A DNA stretch of 64,000 bases from Mortierella sp. BCC40632 (Eukaryota; Mortierellomycota; Mortierellomycetes; Mortierellales; Mortierellaceae), in assembly GCA_011634665.1 (NCBI GenBank), contig WAEK01000005.1:674001-738000 (forward strand), in the 5' to 3' direction. This document shows positions 35,628 to 48,900 of the stretch, one piece after another. The position numbers and the translations under genes were made by a program. The notes below the pieces were generated by a model that saw only the letters and a list, made by a program, of their open reading frames with translations, searched no databases and was not told the DNA's origin. Each line of letters opens with the position of its first letter. Within the stretch, counting starts at the first letter, position 1.

Positions 35628-36300
35628 CTCTCTTCGCCACACCTTCCCGGAGCAACATATCACGTCAGACTCTTGAGATAGTCTACTCTATCACTCTCTC
35701 GTTTTGTTTTTGTTTTTATTCTCCTGCATTTACACAGTGGTGATCTCAATGACCTCTTTGGTCACATTTTTCTTTCTTCTCCTTTCTTTCTATTTCTCCT
35801 CCTCGATCTCTTCCTCGAATACATATACAGGTACACATCTCGCATCTTTTAAGTAAAAACCATCCATCCCAAGATCTGACGGATTCTACAGAGAAAGCTG
35901 CTAGTAGGGTGGCCCAAATAACAGAGCATCTGCCCTTGAACTAGTAGTAAAAACAACAACAAAATCATCAGCAAGATTGGACTGTAATTCACATGGTCTG
36001 GGCCCTAAGCAAGAAGAAGATGGTGTGGATCACAAAAGAAGTGAGGGGGGAGGAAGGAGGAAGTGAGGGAGGAAGGAGAAAAGATAAAGGACAAGCTGGC
36101 GGAATTTGATCCGCGTCTTGAAAAGGTGAGCGGCGGTCGAAAGCACCGAGAAACAGATACGCTCAAGGGACCCGGGAACTTGAGTCAGGAAGAATCCTCT
36201 AGGTTTTGGCGTGTGTATGTGTATGTGTGTGTGTGTGTGTGTATGTGTTCAGCCGCACTATCAATAAAAAAGAAAGGGGAGGAAGGAGGGAAGGACAGCC
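33603..36300. other. Intergenic region upstream of the first ZIP gene
   Basis: A (CT/GA)n tract at 33715-33757 lies in the ZIP leader. CT tracts occur at 35586-35632. An ATAAATAT sequence on the minus strand at about 33833-33840 could serve as a weak TATA element. A hairpin at 34779-34809 is annotated separately. Open frames such as 34022-34438 lack any family likeness. Confidence 0.4.
34779..34809. other. Perfect-looking 10-bp stem hairpin
   Basis: GGCGCAACTT and AGGTTGCGCC pair with one mismatch around an 11-base loop. No gene is adjacent, so its role, if any, is unknown. Confidence 0.35.
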
Positions 36301-38180
36301 GCTCTATTGAGCCATAAAACAAAACATTATGACCTCGTGATCTACTGGAGATACCTACCATGTACATAGCCTTAGAGGATACTGGGGCCAAAATGACAAT
36401 CCATGTTAGTATGAAGGGGAAGATGTGGAAGGATCGAGAGTCAAGGAATGTCCAAGCATGAGGCATTTCCGTCCACTTTCCTTTTCAAAGTTCTCTATCA
36501 GCTCCATGCAATCATTGCCAGCTGTGAGGTAAAAAAAAAAAAAAAAAAAGATGTAAAGCCGCCCCCACGTTTTTTTAGAATAGTCCGACAAGGGACGAGA
36601 AGCACTCCAAGCCCCTTTGCTTGCCTAGAATATTGCCTCTGCTGGCTTTGGAAGCGTTAGAAGATTTAAATGATCTGATTGGCTGTCAATTCAAATCATA
36701 TTCAAGGGTGCTCCTCCCTACTCGGGATCCTCCTTCTCTTCTACAACAACTCTTTTGAGTGATTGACAGATGGAGTATGACCATGATGTTAACAGCCCTC
36801 AAGGCGTCTATTAGCAAAACAACTGCCATCGCCAGCACTAGGCGGAACAAACAAAGGAGAAATTCAATTCAGAAAAAAAAAAAAAAAAAAAAAAAAAAAG
36901 TTCGATCAAACAGACAACTGTGAGGTTGAATAAGAGACGGCAAACACGGTCAAGGACTAGGGTGGATGATGATTGCTTTGGTCATTTTAAAAAAATTGCA
37001 AGATATAGCCTTTCAGATATTAACATTGCTAGAGAAAAGAAAAAAAGAAGGCAAAATGTCATTATTGATTCAAGTCGTTAAAAAGGGAATGCGAGGCCCT
37101 ACTTTAGAGGGTACGGGGGAAAAAGAGACTTTGGGGGGGAGGGGGGGGAAGGGGGAGCGGATGGGCCAGCCCAGGAAATTGCTCAGAATACGGGAGGGAC
37201 CCACCCAAGTCTCAATACACGTTTTTGCGAGAAAGAAGCTCAACAACACACACACACACGCAAAAAAAAAAAGTTTGCATGTCTAGACTCGTAGGGTACT
37301 CACTCATTTTTTTTTTTTTTTTTTTTTTTTCTCTCCCTTCCTCTGGAACGACAGTTCGCTGGATCGCATGATGGGGTGGGGGTGGGGGGGCAGATTCAAC
37401 TTTTTTTTTTTTTTTTACTCCTTTCTGAATCCTTGGCTTTCGCATCTTGAATGAGCAATGCTCCTTTTCCCTTCTCCTCCTCCTCCTCCTCTTCCCCCCC
37501 TCTCTTTTGTTCTCCATCTCTTCATTCCTCTATTGCTTGCCAACTCAGGCCAAACGACAGTCATGGAAGCCACAACACTCTGACGATCAATCCAGACAAT
37601 AGACTTTGACCCTTTTTTTTTAAAGATGAACCCACTTTGCAATGATCAAACACTCGACCCCACGCTAGATCCATACTCTGGCGCATAAAAAAAAGAGAGA
37701 GAGAGAGAGAGAAAGAGAAAGAGAAAAAAAGAGCCTGCGTGAGAAACACCCCAGAGCCCAGAACGGTACCAAGGGCAAGGAATGCCTGGTGCAGCAGGAA
37801 CGAGGTCCAAAGGAAAAAAAAATCAAAGTATATACACCTAACGCGGTCCGAGAGCGAGAGAAAAAAAAAAAAGTCGATAGCAGGATCAAGGCGCTTTGAA
37901 GTTGTGGACAAGCCCTCCTCCTTCCTCTCCCCTCGCGTCTGCCCTGGAAACACACTCCTCGCTTGTTCTGGCGTGTGGAGAGAGAGAGAAAGCTCCTCGA
38001 TTCCGTTCGACGCGTCTCGGCCCTTTGGAGTTGGACCATCGTCGGGTTGTGTGTGAAAACGGAGCATGCATGTATCTGGCAGGCTAGTAAGGAGCAGTCA
38101 GGCGCCAGAAGCGCCGCCTCTGTCAAGGGGAGACGGGGAGGTACAAGGCGCGTGCATGCATAGGGCCATTTTCACTCTGC

Positions 38181-38220
<40 letters not shown>

Positions 38221-38878
38221 TGATGGGATGGGATGGGTCACAGCAAAAAAAAAAAAAAAAGAAGCCTTTTTATGAATTTTGGACTGCGAATAATCCAGGA
38301 AAGAGTGGGAGAGAGAGAGAGAGCAATTCCCATGACTCCCACACGGGTGCCAGAGCAGTGGCGTGTCTGGTGGAGATGATTGGCTGCCTTGGCACACAAG
38401 AGGGGATTTTTTGGGCCTTTGGTCCTTATCACTCACTCTCCCACTCTCTTTCTCTTTCTCCTTCTCTCTCGTACACAACACACACACACACACACACACA
38501 CAGACAGACAGACAGACAGACAGTATCTTAGACACACATACACTCTTTCTCTCTGTCTCTGTCTTCTCCAGCTACCACTCCATCTCCATTCCATTTGTGC
38601 ATTTCTCTTTTTCTTTTTCTTTTTCTTTTTCCTTTTTTTTTCCCCCGGCATTAACCTGGCCTGACTCGACCCAGACCAGGATCAACGTCTGAAGGATTCT
38701 CTCGAGGATCTCCTTTTTTTTTTTTTTTTTTTTTTTTTCTTACATTCCTGCTTTATCGCCATCTCCTGTAGGCACCTAACCTGTTGGTTTGATTAGTTTG
38801 GGTTTATTCATCCTGCATGCAAGTCGAATTGATTCCACCTTGCTCTTTTAATAACATCGCCCCTCCCTCCCCTGCTGA
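36301..38878. other. Gene-free region of simple repeats
   Basis: (GA)n occurs at 38183-38219, (CA)n followed by (GACA)n at about 38475-38522, and A/T homopolymers near 36529, 36873, 37307, 37401 and 38714. Frames on either strand are repeat-driven and I support no gene. Confidence 0.5.
38475..38522. repeat. (CA)n-(GACA)n compound microsatellite
   Basis: About 13 CA units pass into four to five GACA units. Confidence 0.9.
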
Positions 38879-38896
38879 TATATATATATAAAAAGG
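38879..38896 (+). promoter_or_regulatory. TATA element of the Q-rich gene
   Basis: TATATATATATAAAAAGG is followed by about 365 bp with no ATG until the start at 39264, so the leader has no upstream AUG. Confidence 0.5.
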
Positions 38897-39263
38897 ACAC
38901 ACACAACAGCCCAATATACCACATCGTGGCAAGACCCCTTTGACGACAGACGACAAACAACTCGACTCAGTATCGACTCCGCCAGGGCCAACGTCGACAA
39001 AGAGCATATTCACCCAGTCTTTGTATTACATCCGTGCAGGGAACGCGAAACCGTTTCATTGGACCACCCTGCAGAGTAGTAACACACCCCTCTCCCTCTC
39101 TCTTACTCTCTCTCTCTCTTCCTACCATACCATTCCGCACTTTGCCCAGCCACTGTTACCACACCTCAAGAAGAAGAGATTGGCATTCACCAGCCAAAGA
39201 GACTACAGCCCCTTCCCCTTCTCCCCTCTCCTCTCCGCAAGACCCTTGTCTTTTCACCAGAGC

Positions 39264-40013
39264 ATGTATGACGACCAGGGTCAGCACCGATATGTGCACG
39301 CAGCACCCAGCTATCTCCGGCATCCTATTCACCCACACAACCATGACATGCAGAGTCAGAACCCACATGAAGATATGCTTCAACTGGACCCAGGGGATCG
39401 GGAACTCCAGCGGATGCACCAACAACAAATAATGATGCAGCTCAGATTAGAGATTAGTACGTTGTCGAACCAGATTCGCCAGCTAGAGCTCCTCCACCAA
39501 CAGCTCATTCAACAGCGTCCCATCTTACAGCCGGAAGAATATGAACAGATGATGGATCAGTTCACGAGGACCTCAATGTCCTTGCTCTCGAACGTTGGAC
39601 ATCACCAAAGTTCGGGCTCTAGGATAGACCCACAAGAGCACATTGAGCAACTTCAACCTCATCGGTTTCAAGATCCGTCATCGCGTGGTCCAGAGATGGA
39701 TTTACAGGACCCTCAACAACCCTCTTGTCGAAACCAACGGAGACGACACGAGGCACCTTTGATCGAAATGCCCATGTTAGTCAAGCTACAACAACGTCTA
39801 CGGAGCATGGCTCAAGAGCAGGACCGACAATACCATCAAAGCCATGGAGAGTCCTCTCCTTATCTTTTGATGCATACATGTAGTGATGAAAACAGACATG
39901 GTATGGAGGAAGGGGTTGCTTATGATCCCATCACTAAAGAGCAAGCCAAGCTTGAGCGTGAATTACGAGAGCTTGAGCAGCGGATGAAATCGATGCAACT
40001 CTTTGCGAGGTGA
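39264..40013 (+). CDS. Glutamine-rich coiled-coil protein of unknown function (249 aa)
   Basis: I do not recognise the family. The ATG at 39264 is the first AUG after a strong TATA element at 38879 and a CT-rich leader, and an AATAAA signal lies at 40028-40033, 15 bp past the stop, so the transcription unit looks complete and intronless. The product starts MYDDQGQHRYVHAAP and is rich in Q, H, M and L. Two likely coiled coils are MQLRLEISTLSNQIRQLELL near residue 60 and QAKLERELRELEQRMKSMQL at the C-terminus. A basic patch RNQRRRHEAP near residue 160 could be a nuclear signal. There is no membrane segment. It might be a transcription-associated or scaffold protein, but that is speculation. The frame stays open upstream to 38940 without an ATG. 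Confidence 0.7.
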   Translation: MYDDQGQHRYVHAAPSYLRHPIHPHNHDMQSQNPHEDMLQLDPGDRELQRMHQQQIMMQLRLEISTLSNQIRQLELLHQQLIQQRPILQPEEYEQMMDQFTRTSMSLLSNVGHHQSSGSRIDPQEHIEQLQPHRFQDPSSRGPEMDLQDPQQPSCRNQRRRHEAPLIEMPMLVKLQQRLRSMAQEQDRQYHQSHGESSPYLLMHTCSDENRHGMEEGVAYDPITKEQAKLERELRELEQRMKSMQLFAR

Positions 40014-40407
40014 AAGTAGCGACAACTAATAAAGACTAATTATAAAAAAAAAAAGTTTACAGTGAATCCGGGGGAGATTGTACACTCGGTCAATTTTTGT
40101 TGGTACTTTTGCCCTGTGTGTATGTGTGTGTGTGTGTGTTTTGTTTTGTTTTGATTTGATTTCTCTTTTCCTTTTTTCGGTGGCATAGTTTATTTGGACG
40201 TGAGAAATACGTGGTTGTATGTTGCGGAGCAAATATTACAAAGTTGTAAAGGGAATGCCTTGATTGGTTTCCTTGGTCACAAGACCATTTCGGCAGGTGC
40301 TGTGGATATGTGATAAAAGATATTGAAGCATAGGGAGTAGGGTAGGAGGAAAAAAAGGGGGGGGATTGCCAGTCAAGGTCCTTTGGGTATGTGTATATCG
40401 AAACACC

Positions 40408-40458
<51 letters not shown>

Positions 40459-40534
40459 AATTTCACTCCCTCTGAACTTTTCTAACTTCAAATAATAATA
40501 ATAAAAAAATCCTGGGGCACTCGCCAGGACTAGT
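40014..40534. other. Convergent 3' region with (CT)n tract
   Basis: The 3' ends of the Q-rich gene (+) and second ZIP gene (-) face each other here. The region contains AATAAA at 40028, a GT run at 40117-40138 and (CT)n at about 40411-40454. No gene is seen. Confidence 0.6.
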
Positions 40535-41936
40535 TTAGGCCCATTTGCCAATAATAGCCATGGCCGCACAACCAAGCCAAAGAGCTGAAAATTGAATGGC
40601 TTGGTGCTTAAGACTCGCCTCCCTAAAGGCCCTGTTGGCATTCAACTCGGTCGACATCAACTGGACCATGGCCGTGTAGAGCAGGATACCCGATGAACAG
40701 GCATCAAAAACACCTTGGATAATCAACGTCTTGACAGATTCCCCATCGTACGAGGACCGGATACCGATTCCGATAGCAACACCAAGGGGCGTACTACAAG
40801 CGAACCAGGCAGACAACAACCAAGGCGACATGGACCCACGTGGGAACCGGATAGAGGCAATCCGGCCACCCAAGGCCACGCCCTCAAAGAACTGATGAAA
40901 TAGCAATGCTATCAAGAGCGACACGAAATCGGAACCGACCGTCGTGCCGAGCGTGATTCCGATAATCACAGAGTGTAGGGCGATACCAAACTCGAGGATA
41001 TAGGTACCGATGGCACGCAACCGTCGCTCTTGTTCATGATGGAGTTCTTCTTGTTCAGGATCAAGACCGGCTTCATGACCCGCAAGTGTGCCATCCACGT
41101 GAGGGAGACAGGCGTGTGCACTAGCACCACCGGTAGTGACCCTGGTAGCCAAAAGCATTTCTCCGCCATGAACATGACCCATATGAACACAAGGGTCCGA
41201 GTCCACCATGTCCGAACTATCCCTCTTTTCGCCCTTTAAGACTGCAGCTGCAGAGGCACGACGTCCTTCTTCAAGACTATCACACTCATCCCCCTTGGAT
41301 TTTTTTTGATCTTGAGCCTTCTCGACCCTGTCCATCTCTTCGAGTTGATCTAATGCATGGACACGGCTGTTTCCTTGAGCACGAGCTTGTTTGGCAAACA
41401 AACGTTTCTTGAGTTCCTTTTCCTGATTAAAGTAACGTTGCGTGGCAGCGAATTCGAGAAGATGCAAAAGTAACGCAGAGACCATGGCGATCAATCCTGC
41501 CCAACCCGTGTATCCACCCTCTTGAAAGATTTCGGGTAAGGAAGGGTCAGACAAGTTACTGAATGCTGCAGGTAACATGTGGATAAAAGCTGTGGCAAGG
41601 ATGACACCGGATCCAAACGTACGTGCCGTTTGGATCACAGCCTGGATCCTTGTGTGGGTTTGCGGACTGAAATGAGCAAGCGAGATCACAATAGGCAAGA
41701 GTACTGAGGGAGAGGGGAGAGAGGAGACGACAAAAGGTGGTATCCAGGTCAGTAAAAACTTTGTCTTCCTCTTTACGGGGGAGGGGGGAGGATCAAAGAC
41801 GAGATGGGTAAAAAGGAGGAAGTGAATTCATACCTCCAAAGCCACTGGCGGCCATGTTGGCAAAGAGAGCGCCAATGTGCAAGCCCACGTTGTAAGCATC
41901 TTCGACCTCGGGTGCTTGTGAAGGTGCGTCAGCCAT
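40535..41936 (-). CDS. ZIP-family metal transporter (second paralogue)
   Basis: Two exons (41936-41834 and 41703-40535, 130-bp intron, CCTCAG acceptor) give 423 residues. Exon 1 encodes MADAPSQAPEVEDAYNVGLH and the first half of helix 1, which the join restores as ASGFG+VLLPIVISLAHF. The membrane core has GSGVILATAFIHMLP, a long charged cytosolic loop with scattered His (PCVHMGHVHGGEM, HAGH-like HAGEA region absent), and the signature LHSVIIGITLG and LFHQFFEGVALGGRI. It ends AAMAIIGKWA. Unlike the first ZIP, it has no cleavable signal peptide and no His-Asp repeats, so it probably differs in location or regulation. The substrate is likely Zn2+, by family. Confidence 0.92.
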
Positions 41937-42480
41937 GGCGAATAGAGATGTGAGTCGGCAGGCGATGGATGGACAATGATTCGGATTAAAGAGAGTGTTA
42001 AAGAGATTCTCGGTAGCGAGGCTGACAGTGCAGGAAAGGAGGAGGAAAGGGGTGAGTGTGAAAAAAAGTCGAATCTGGTCGTGTGAAGAAAAGGGGTTCA
42101 GTCCTGCGGAAGACTAGAAGAAGTGAGAGAAAAAAAAAAAAGAAAAAAAGAGAAAGAGATCGAAACGTCTGTTCGCCACGAGGTTATATACCCACTCTCT
42201 TCTTTACCGTTCTTTTGTACCGCCCAAAAGCCAACCCACCCCTCGTTCATTCGTCTTCTAGCGTCCACGCACATGGCGGCGACCCTCCGTCTCTTGTTCT
42301 TGAGTGGAGAGGGGGCGGAGGTGGAGAGGCAGCTCATCGCGCCACTGGCATAGTGCGCATTATTACGAGTGGACTCAGTTTCCCACCTGTGCGCCGTGGC
42401 AAAGGGAGAAGCCGAGTACCCTAAAGGTGGCCAGTGAGGTACGCTTTCTGTCGCTTTCGGAGTTATGAGATACACAACAG
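41937..42480. other. Promoter and leader region of the second ZIP gene
   Basis: A TATA-like element lies at 42184-42190 and a purine-rich tract (pyrimidine-rich in the transcript) at 42105-42165. No other gene is evident. Confidence 0.4.
42184..42190 (-). promoter_or_regulatory. TATA box of the second ZIP gene
   Basis: The minus strand reads GGGTATATAACC, about 250 bp upstream of the ATG at 41936. Confidence 0.45.
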
Positions 42481-45400
42481 CATTAACATCAACAACAACA
42501 AAAAAAAAAGTTACAAAAAAGGTCCCGCGTTTTGTCCCAATGCCGTTTTCCGACCTGATATGGGATTCATTGCGCCATGAGGATCACTCATTTAAGGTCC
42601 ATCTACACCACTTTTGGTACTTTTTCCTCTTGCTTTTAGCCGCCAGTTACGAACCCTTTGTCTTTCATGCAGTCGGAGAGACACCTATTCCGACCCGCCG
42701 TGCCAATTGAACTGATTAAACATCGGCTCCGGATCTCTCTCTCTCTCTCGTCCAGCAAAAAAATAACAACAACACGCTGACTCTCAGATGTCGCACCAGT
42801 TTATCTTCGACAAGATAAGGAAGAGTGTATAGGGAACTATTCATTATTGACTCGAGCCATCTGACCTTTTGAGATGAATAGGGACTTTAAAAAAAATGAG
42901 GCGAGACCATCCTTTACGCCGCTCGACTCTTCCTCTACTCGTGTCTCTGGAAGATCTCTCTCTCTCTCACTCACTCAAACCGACAAAAAGGGCCATGGAA
43001 ATGAAGGGCCTGGACAGACGACAAGCTCTTTGGGTGGAGCTTAAAGAAGAAGGAGAAGCCGTAGAGGTACCTGATCCATCCTTCTCAGTTCTCCAATGCC
43101 CGAATGGTAACTCCCATCCCCTTTCCACTCGCAACAGCCCAAAGCAAAAAAAAAAAAAAAAAAAAAAAAAAATCGAGTCTGCTACCGTTCACACCATCCT
43201 CACACGGCTAATCCCTTGATGATAGTCAGCATAGCGCACAAGAAAAAAAAAACAAACAAAGAAAGGACCATAGCCACATGAACTGGCAAAAACCATCCCT
43301 AGCTGGTAAAAAGTATGTTGGTAGGACCATGGTCATACCGGATCCTTTTGCGCACCGCCGCCTCTAATCTATCTCCCTATTGGTGTTTGCTTGACTCTTT
43401 TAGAAAAGAGAAGCGATTGAGAGAGAGAGAGAGAGTGAGTGAGAGAGAGAAAAAGAGATGTACACCTGCCTCTCGAGGTCCAGAACAAGTACCACCATTT
43501 GGTACGTGTTTGGATTTCACTGATCAGCCATTCTTCGCTCCTGAACGGGCTTGAGTGAAAAAAAAAAAAAAAAAAAAAAGAAGAAAGAAAGAAAGGATTA
43601 TATTTATGAAGCAGACTCCCGGGCAATGTCGTTTCTTTCTCTCTCTCTTGTCTGCACTGCCCTTTCAGCAGTAGTCGATCAGATGGAACGAAAGAAAGAA
43701 AGAAAGAAAGAAAGAAACATACACCTTTTACTCGAAACAAAAGGCACCAAAGCGCCGACTTTTTTTTTGGCGCCTTTGGACGAATCGAGTCTCACAAAGC
43801 ACAAGGCTCAATTCCCTTGGCTCATCCTCTCTCTCTCTCCTCCCTCTCCCTCCACTCCCAAGCCTACTTTTGATTTGGAAAAGTGGGGAGCGATGAAGGT
43901 ACTCGAAATTCATCCGCCATTGCTGGTTACTGTCCTCCCCCCTCTTCACACGCCCTTGCATACATTTCCATTTTCCTCTCTTCTCAAAGCCTCTACTTGT
44001 TATTGTTAATATTTTTGACTTGCATTGCTTTTTTTGCAACAGCAACAGCCACGAAAAAAAGAAACTATAGAAAGAAAGAAAGAAAAAGTCTAGTCAACAA
44101 GACTAGCGGGCAGTAGAGAAAATCAAAAAAAAAAAAAAAAAAAAAAACGTTTTCCCCAGCTCTTGGGGCATTGACTAACTTGTTCTCTTTCATAAAACAT
44201 TTCTATATAATTTTTTTCCCCTCAAGGCGTTGTTCCACTCAACACATTCAAGCGCGTCTGTTGAGGAAAGAGGGGCGAGGCATGAAATGAACAAACAATT
44301 GGTGGTGGTGGTGGTAGATAGGAAGAAAGGAGTGCAGGATTGAATAGGAGAGATCTCGGGAACTTTTTCCCTTTCCTTTCATGCCCTCCTCCTCCTGCTC
44401 CTTCGGGTCCTTTCAATGTCTTTCGAGACAGCCCCCTTGATCTATGCACAAGTGGTCTTTTGATCCTCTGGATGACTCTCTGGAGTACCTATGACGCTTG
44501 TCCCTTTGGAGCGTGGTAAAAAAAAAAAATAAAAAATAAGAGTCATCCGAATTGTTACTCTTTCCTGGCTCTTTTGGCTCATTGTTAGTCTCTTTTTCAA
44601 GACGTCCTGGGTGTTTTTCAAGTTTAGAGACCCCTGCTTTTCCATCTTTTGGGATTGCTGGACACTAGGTCATTTAGTGTCATGCGATTAGAAGAAAAGA
44701 AAAAAGAAAAAGAAAAAAAAAAGAGGGCAATGAACGCGTTGTTGTCATCCCTTGTTTTCTTTCTTTTTTCTTTGTAATGCAAGAGTTGCATTTCATGCTT
44801 CCTCTTTGTTGCAGGTTCCTCGGGCTCTACCTTGCTAGGATCAAATCATCCTTCCCTAGTGTCTCGTCTCTTTTCAGCATTAAGAAGATAGAAAGAGGAC
44901 GTAGCGCGTTTTAAAATGACGTTTAGCTTCGAAAAACCAACTCGCTTTTTTCTCTTCCTCATCCTCATCATCTTCTTCCTCTTCTTCCTCTTCCCCCCAT
45001 TCCTTCCATTTCTTCCATTCCCTCTTCTCCGCGGGTTTCTCCAGAGGATAAACTGTCCCTTGTTACGTTCATCCCACGATTCCATCTCGATATCGGGATC
45101 GGCAGAGTACTCACCACAAGGTACCCGGTAGAACTGCGAGTCCAGGACCAATTATTGAAAAGACACTGGGTCGTTCAAGATCACTCACGACCAATGATTA
45201 CGAAAGAGGGGGAGGGGTGGGGAGAGGAGAGCAACACGAACGTGCGCTTTGGACTCATTCGAAACAGATTCAGAATGGCCTCCCTCTCTCTCCCTCTCTC
45301 TCTCTTTTTTTTTTTTTTTTTTTTTCTCACTCCCTCTGTATGTTCCCATCCAGTAGCCTGCCTGGTGTCGCGACATTGGAGTTACTAGAAAGTTTCACGG

Positions 45401-45541
45401 CGTACCATTCGCTTTCATGGAATCAACACGACTGGACAATTACCGCCTTTTTTTTTTTTTTTTTCGCTCCTCCTCTGACAAAAAAAAAAAAAAAAAAAAA
45501 AAAGATTGGGTGTTATCATATGGGCACTTTGGCTGGATCCC

Positions 45542-45575
<34 letters not shown>

Positions 45576-45656
45576 TTACACAACATATCCTATTCTGCAT
45601 ACACTCTCAAGATCCTTAACAGAACGCATGATTTAATTTGAATGGTAAATGAGGGG

Positions 45657-45700
<44 letters not shown>

Positions 45701-45973
45701 AAAAAAAAAGGAAGCTAGCACAAAAAAAACAAAAAGATTAATGAGATGGAACGGGTGGGTAAGGAGGAAAGGGATGGAGGGTGAGAGAAGATTACAATGG
45801 CATTGACATGACACAGGCTTTGAAAAGGAGAAAAAAAGAAAAGAAAAGAAAAAAGAAAAGAAAAGAGAAAAGAAAGAAAGCGAGATAATGGGTTTTGAAC
45901 AGATTACACGCAAGAAAAAAGAGGTGCCAATAATAAGAAAAAAAAAGAGAGAGAAAAAAGATAACACCCCTTC
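42481..45973. other. Gene-poor region with homopolymers
   Basis: A-runs at 43147-43171, 44127-44146 and 45480-45503 and a 50-bp A-run at 45658-45710 break up the sequence. Two protein-like pieces are worth noting but unsupported: 42994-43080 (+, MEMKGLDRRQALWVELKEEG) and 45148-45030 (-, VLDSQFYRVPCGEYSADPDI). Either could be an isolated exon, but I could not link them to others. Confidence 0.35.
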
Positions 45974-48900
45974 TTAAGAAGAGGCTCCAGAACCTTGGTT
46001 CGAGTCACTAGATGGAGCCGAGGATGCAGGGGCGACACCAGACGATGGAGAAGACGAAGAAGTAGAAGCCATGGCTGGCGTCGACACGACTGAAGCTGGG
46101 CCCGACTCTGTTGTTATAGACGATCCTCCTACAGGGGTGATCGAGGCTGAAGTGGCAGAGTCTGAGGTGGTGGCAACACTGGGTCCCGTAGCAACTGGAG
46201 TAGCAACTGGAGTAACAACCGGACCTGGTGTTGAACTTGCAGATGAAACCCCTGTCGAAGCTGGCGTGGAAGCTGGCATCGGAGTTGACACATTGGTAGA
46301 TGTTGGGGCAGGAGTCTCCTTTGGAATCACAGGAGGTGGCAACTTGCTGGGATCCACCTGCGACAGTGGAACATACTTGGCCATCTCTGTAAGCCTGGTC
46401 CTGATATCTTTTACCAAAGAATCGAATGAGCCCTTATCGCCCTCGCCCGAGGTTGCAGAGGGTGTCAGAGCAGCCGCATTTTGAATTGAAGTAGACCCTC
46501 CTGCAGCCGTTGTGCTGGTGGTAGAAGGTGTCGCAGAAATTCGTAAAGCCTCTCTTATATCCTTTGTATTTTGCTCGAGGTACTCACTGACCCACTTCTC
46601 GTTCTCCTCTGAGCCGCTACCCTTCCATGTCTCCCCCCAAAGGACCTTGACCTCGTCAGCGACTGCGCCTCCCGTTACTGCCTTTGCAGGCAAGAGATTA
46701 GTGAGCTCGATCTTTTGTTGTCTCCAAAGCTGATGATCGTTACGTGCACGTAGGGCAGCAGGCCATGCCCGAATATCTTGCAACACCTTGCGAATGTCCA
46801 CGGATCCTTCCGGTGCTTTGACTGACTCCTCAGTTGCCAGTGTTGGTTTCTCATCCGCCTTCTTGCTCTTGACAGAATCTTTGGATTCTTCTTTTTCGGC
46901 GGTAGCATCTTTCATTTCCACATCTTTGGTCTCAGTGCTCGTCATCCCTTCTTGGGTTGTCTCCTTTACATCAGTCTCGATATTGACTTCTATGCTGGCG
47001 GTGGTTTTGTTGTTTGTTTCTTGGCCAGGTGTGGTCGTGGGTAATTTTCCAGAGGCAGTAGCCGGGCTTGCATGAACCTCCTGACGCCAGAGAGATAATG
47101 GGACCCGGGTATCGACTCCAGATGGCTTTCCCGTCTTTTCTTCACGAATTACTGATGCAACCTTGTCGACAATGGTGCTGGCGCCTCGGGTTAAGGTCTC
47201 TACCTTCTTGTGGATATAATCCCGAACTTCTGTCAGCCCTGCAGATTCATCCTTGGGCATGGATGTCAACTCTTCCTCTGTCACAATTCCGTCCAAAAAC
47301 ATGACAAGGCTGCGGACATAGGCCTCTCCTTTCTCATCTCCAAAGACCATTCCCGTATACGCAGGTATGTTTTGAACACCCGAGTTGTTAAAGATGTCCT
47401 TGGGCTTTTCAAGAATAGCATAGGGTCCATAATCTTGGTGACCAGCAGGCCGAAAGTTGGACATAGGTACGCTCCAGTATGGATAGTCGTCTAAATACTG
47501 TCCATTGTAAACGGGGTTTGCCTCCAAGAGTGGACATAAAAGTGGGGCCGAACCAAAGTCGCCCGTCTTGGGAACAAGAGACCATGGATCCGGATGCGAA
47601 GCAGGGTCGATGGACCCGTCGGTTGTATAGCTGAAGGCGATCGTTCCATCTCTTTTGTACTTGATCTTTTTCGATTTTCTGTATTGTTGAGGTGTGTGTG
47701 ATCTGGCAGAATCCGCTACTGACATAGGTGACTGATATTGGCGGTCGTAGATGTTGGTGAGCATGGCCATAGGCGGTCTCTGAGGGGACTTTAAGCAGTC
47801 TAGATCTTTGGCTGAAGTGATACTTACATCGGCAGCAGTCTCAATACTGGCGATTGGTGCCCGGTACACAGGTGTAGGAATGCTTGGAGGTGGTTGTGGA
47901 TGATGGTCACCCATTCCAACAACATCCAGGGTTTCTTCCTCCTTGACGGATCGCATAAGTTCCTCATCCTTATCGATAATGGTCTTTCGCTCGCGCTCGA
48001 TCGCCTTTGAACCCCACTCCCATAGCTTATCTGCCTGTCTCCAGTAGAGAGTTTCTTTGGCGTTGTACGTCCTGGCGTTGTCACAGACAAGCTTAAAATC
48101 AGCCAGAAACTCGTCTGCTGTCGGATAAAAGTTCTTTTCAATTTTAGATCGCATGGTTGAAAAATCCATTGGGTTTTTGATGACTGAAGAGTAGTCTGGC
48201 ACCAACTCTGGGTCAACAGGATGCGTGAAGAGAACGTAGGCATCTCTCCTAATAGAATGAATAAAATGGAGGAGTTGCACATGGTGTCAATAAACAATGA
48301 TCACTGCCTGGATTAAAACAGGCGCCACCAAGCAATACTTACTTGATAAAACCATCCAAAAGTTTGTGGCAGACTACAGAGAGATCCTTTTTCTTAGGAA
48401 TAGTGGGTGTCGAGGGCTTTGGTGTCACAGTCCGCCTCGCTGACTTGCCTCTCTTGCCGCCCTTTGAAGCCAACGGTGGTGGGGTGGAAGCAGTAGGTGT
48501 TGATACAGTAGATCCTTCGCGTGTCGGTATATCTTTGACTTTCTTTGGTTTCTTTGTCTTTCCAGACATGCTGCTGGGTGGTGCCCTTGCACCAGGAAGC
48601 GTCTTTGATCCAACATGACCCTTTGGTGACTTGGATGAGATGCTTGGCCATGGAGAAGGCGACATGGGACTCTCATCTCCAGACTGCTCGTCTGCCTCCA
48701 TTTCACTTTGCTGGCGGCTATCTTCCTCGTCATCATCGTTGTCGTCGTCGTCATCGTCGTCGTCGTCGTCATCATCATTGTCCTCCTCCTCATTGTCCTC
48801 CTCCTCTTCTTCCTCGTCAGGATCGTCCAGCTCTCCAGCGAGAGGGTCATCATGATCTTCATCTTCATCCATGTCATCCTCAGCCTCACTCGCCGCTTCC

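Noticed and set aside
38940..39263. N-terminal extension of the Q-rich protein
   Set aside because: The frame is open but starts with TTG; the first ATG after the TATA element is at 39264.
44846..45151. Minus-strand ORF with a protein-like start and basic tail
   Set aside because: The tail derives from GAA/AGG repeats and no partner exon or family could be identified.
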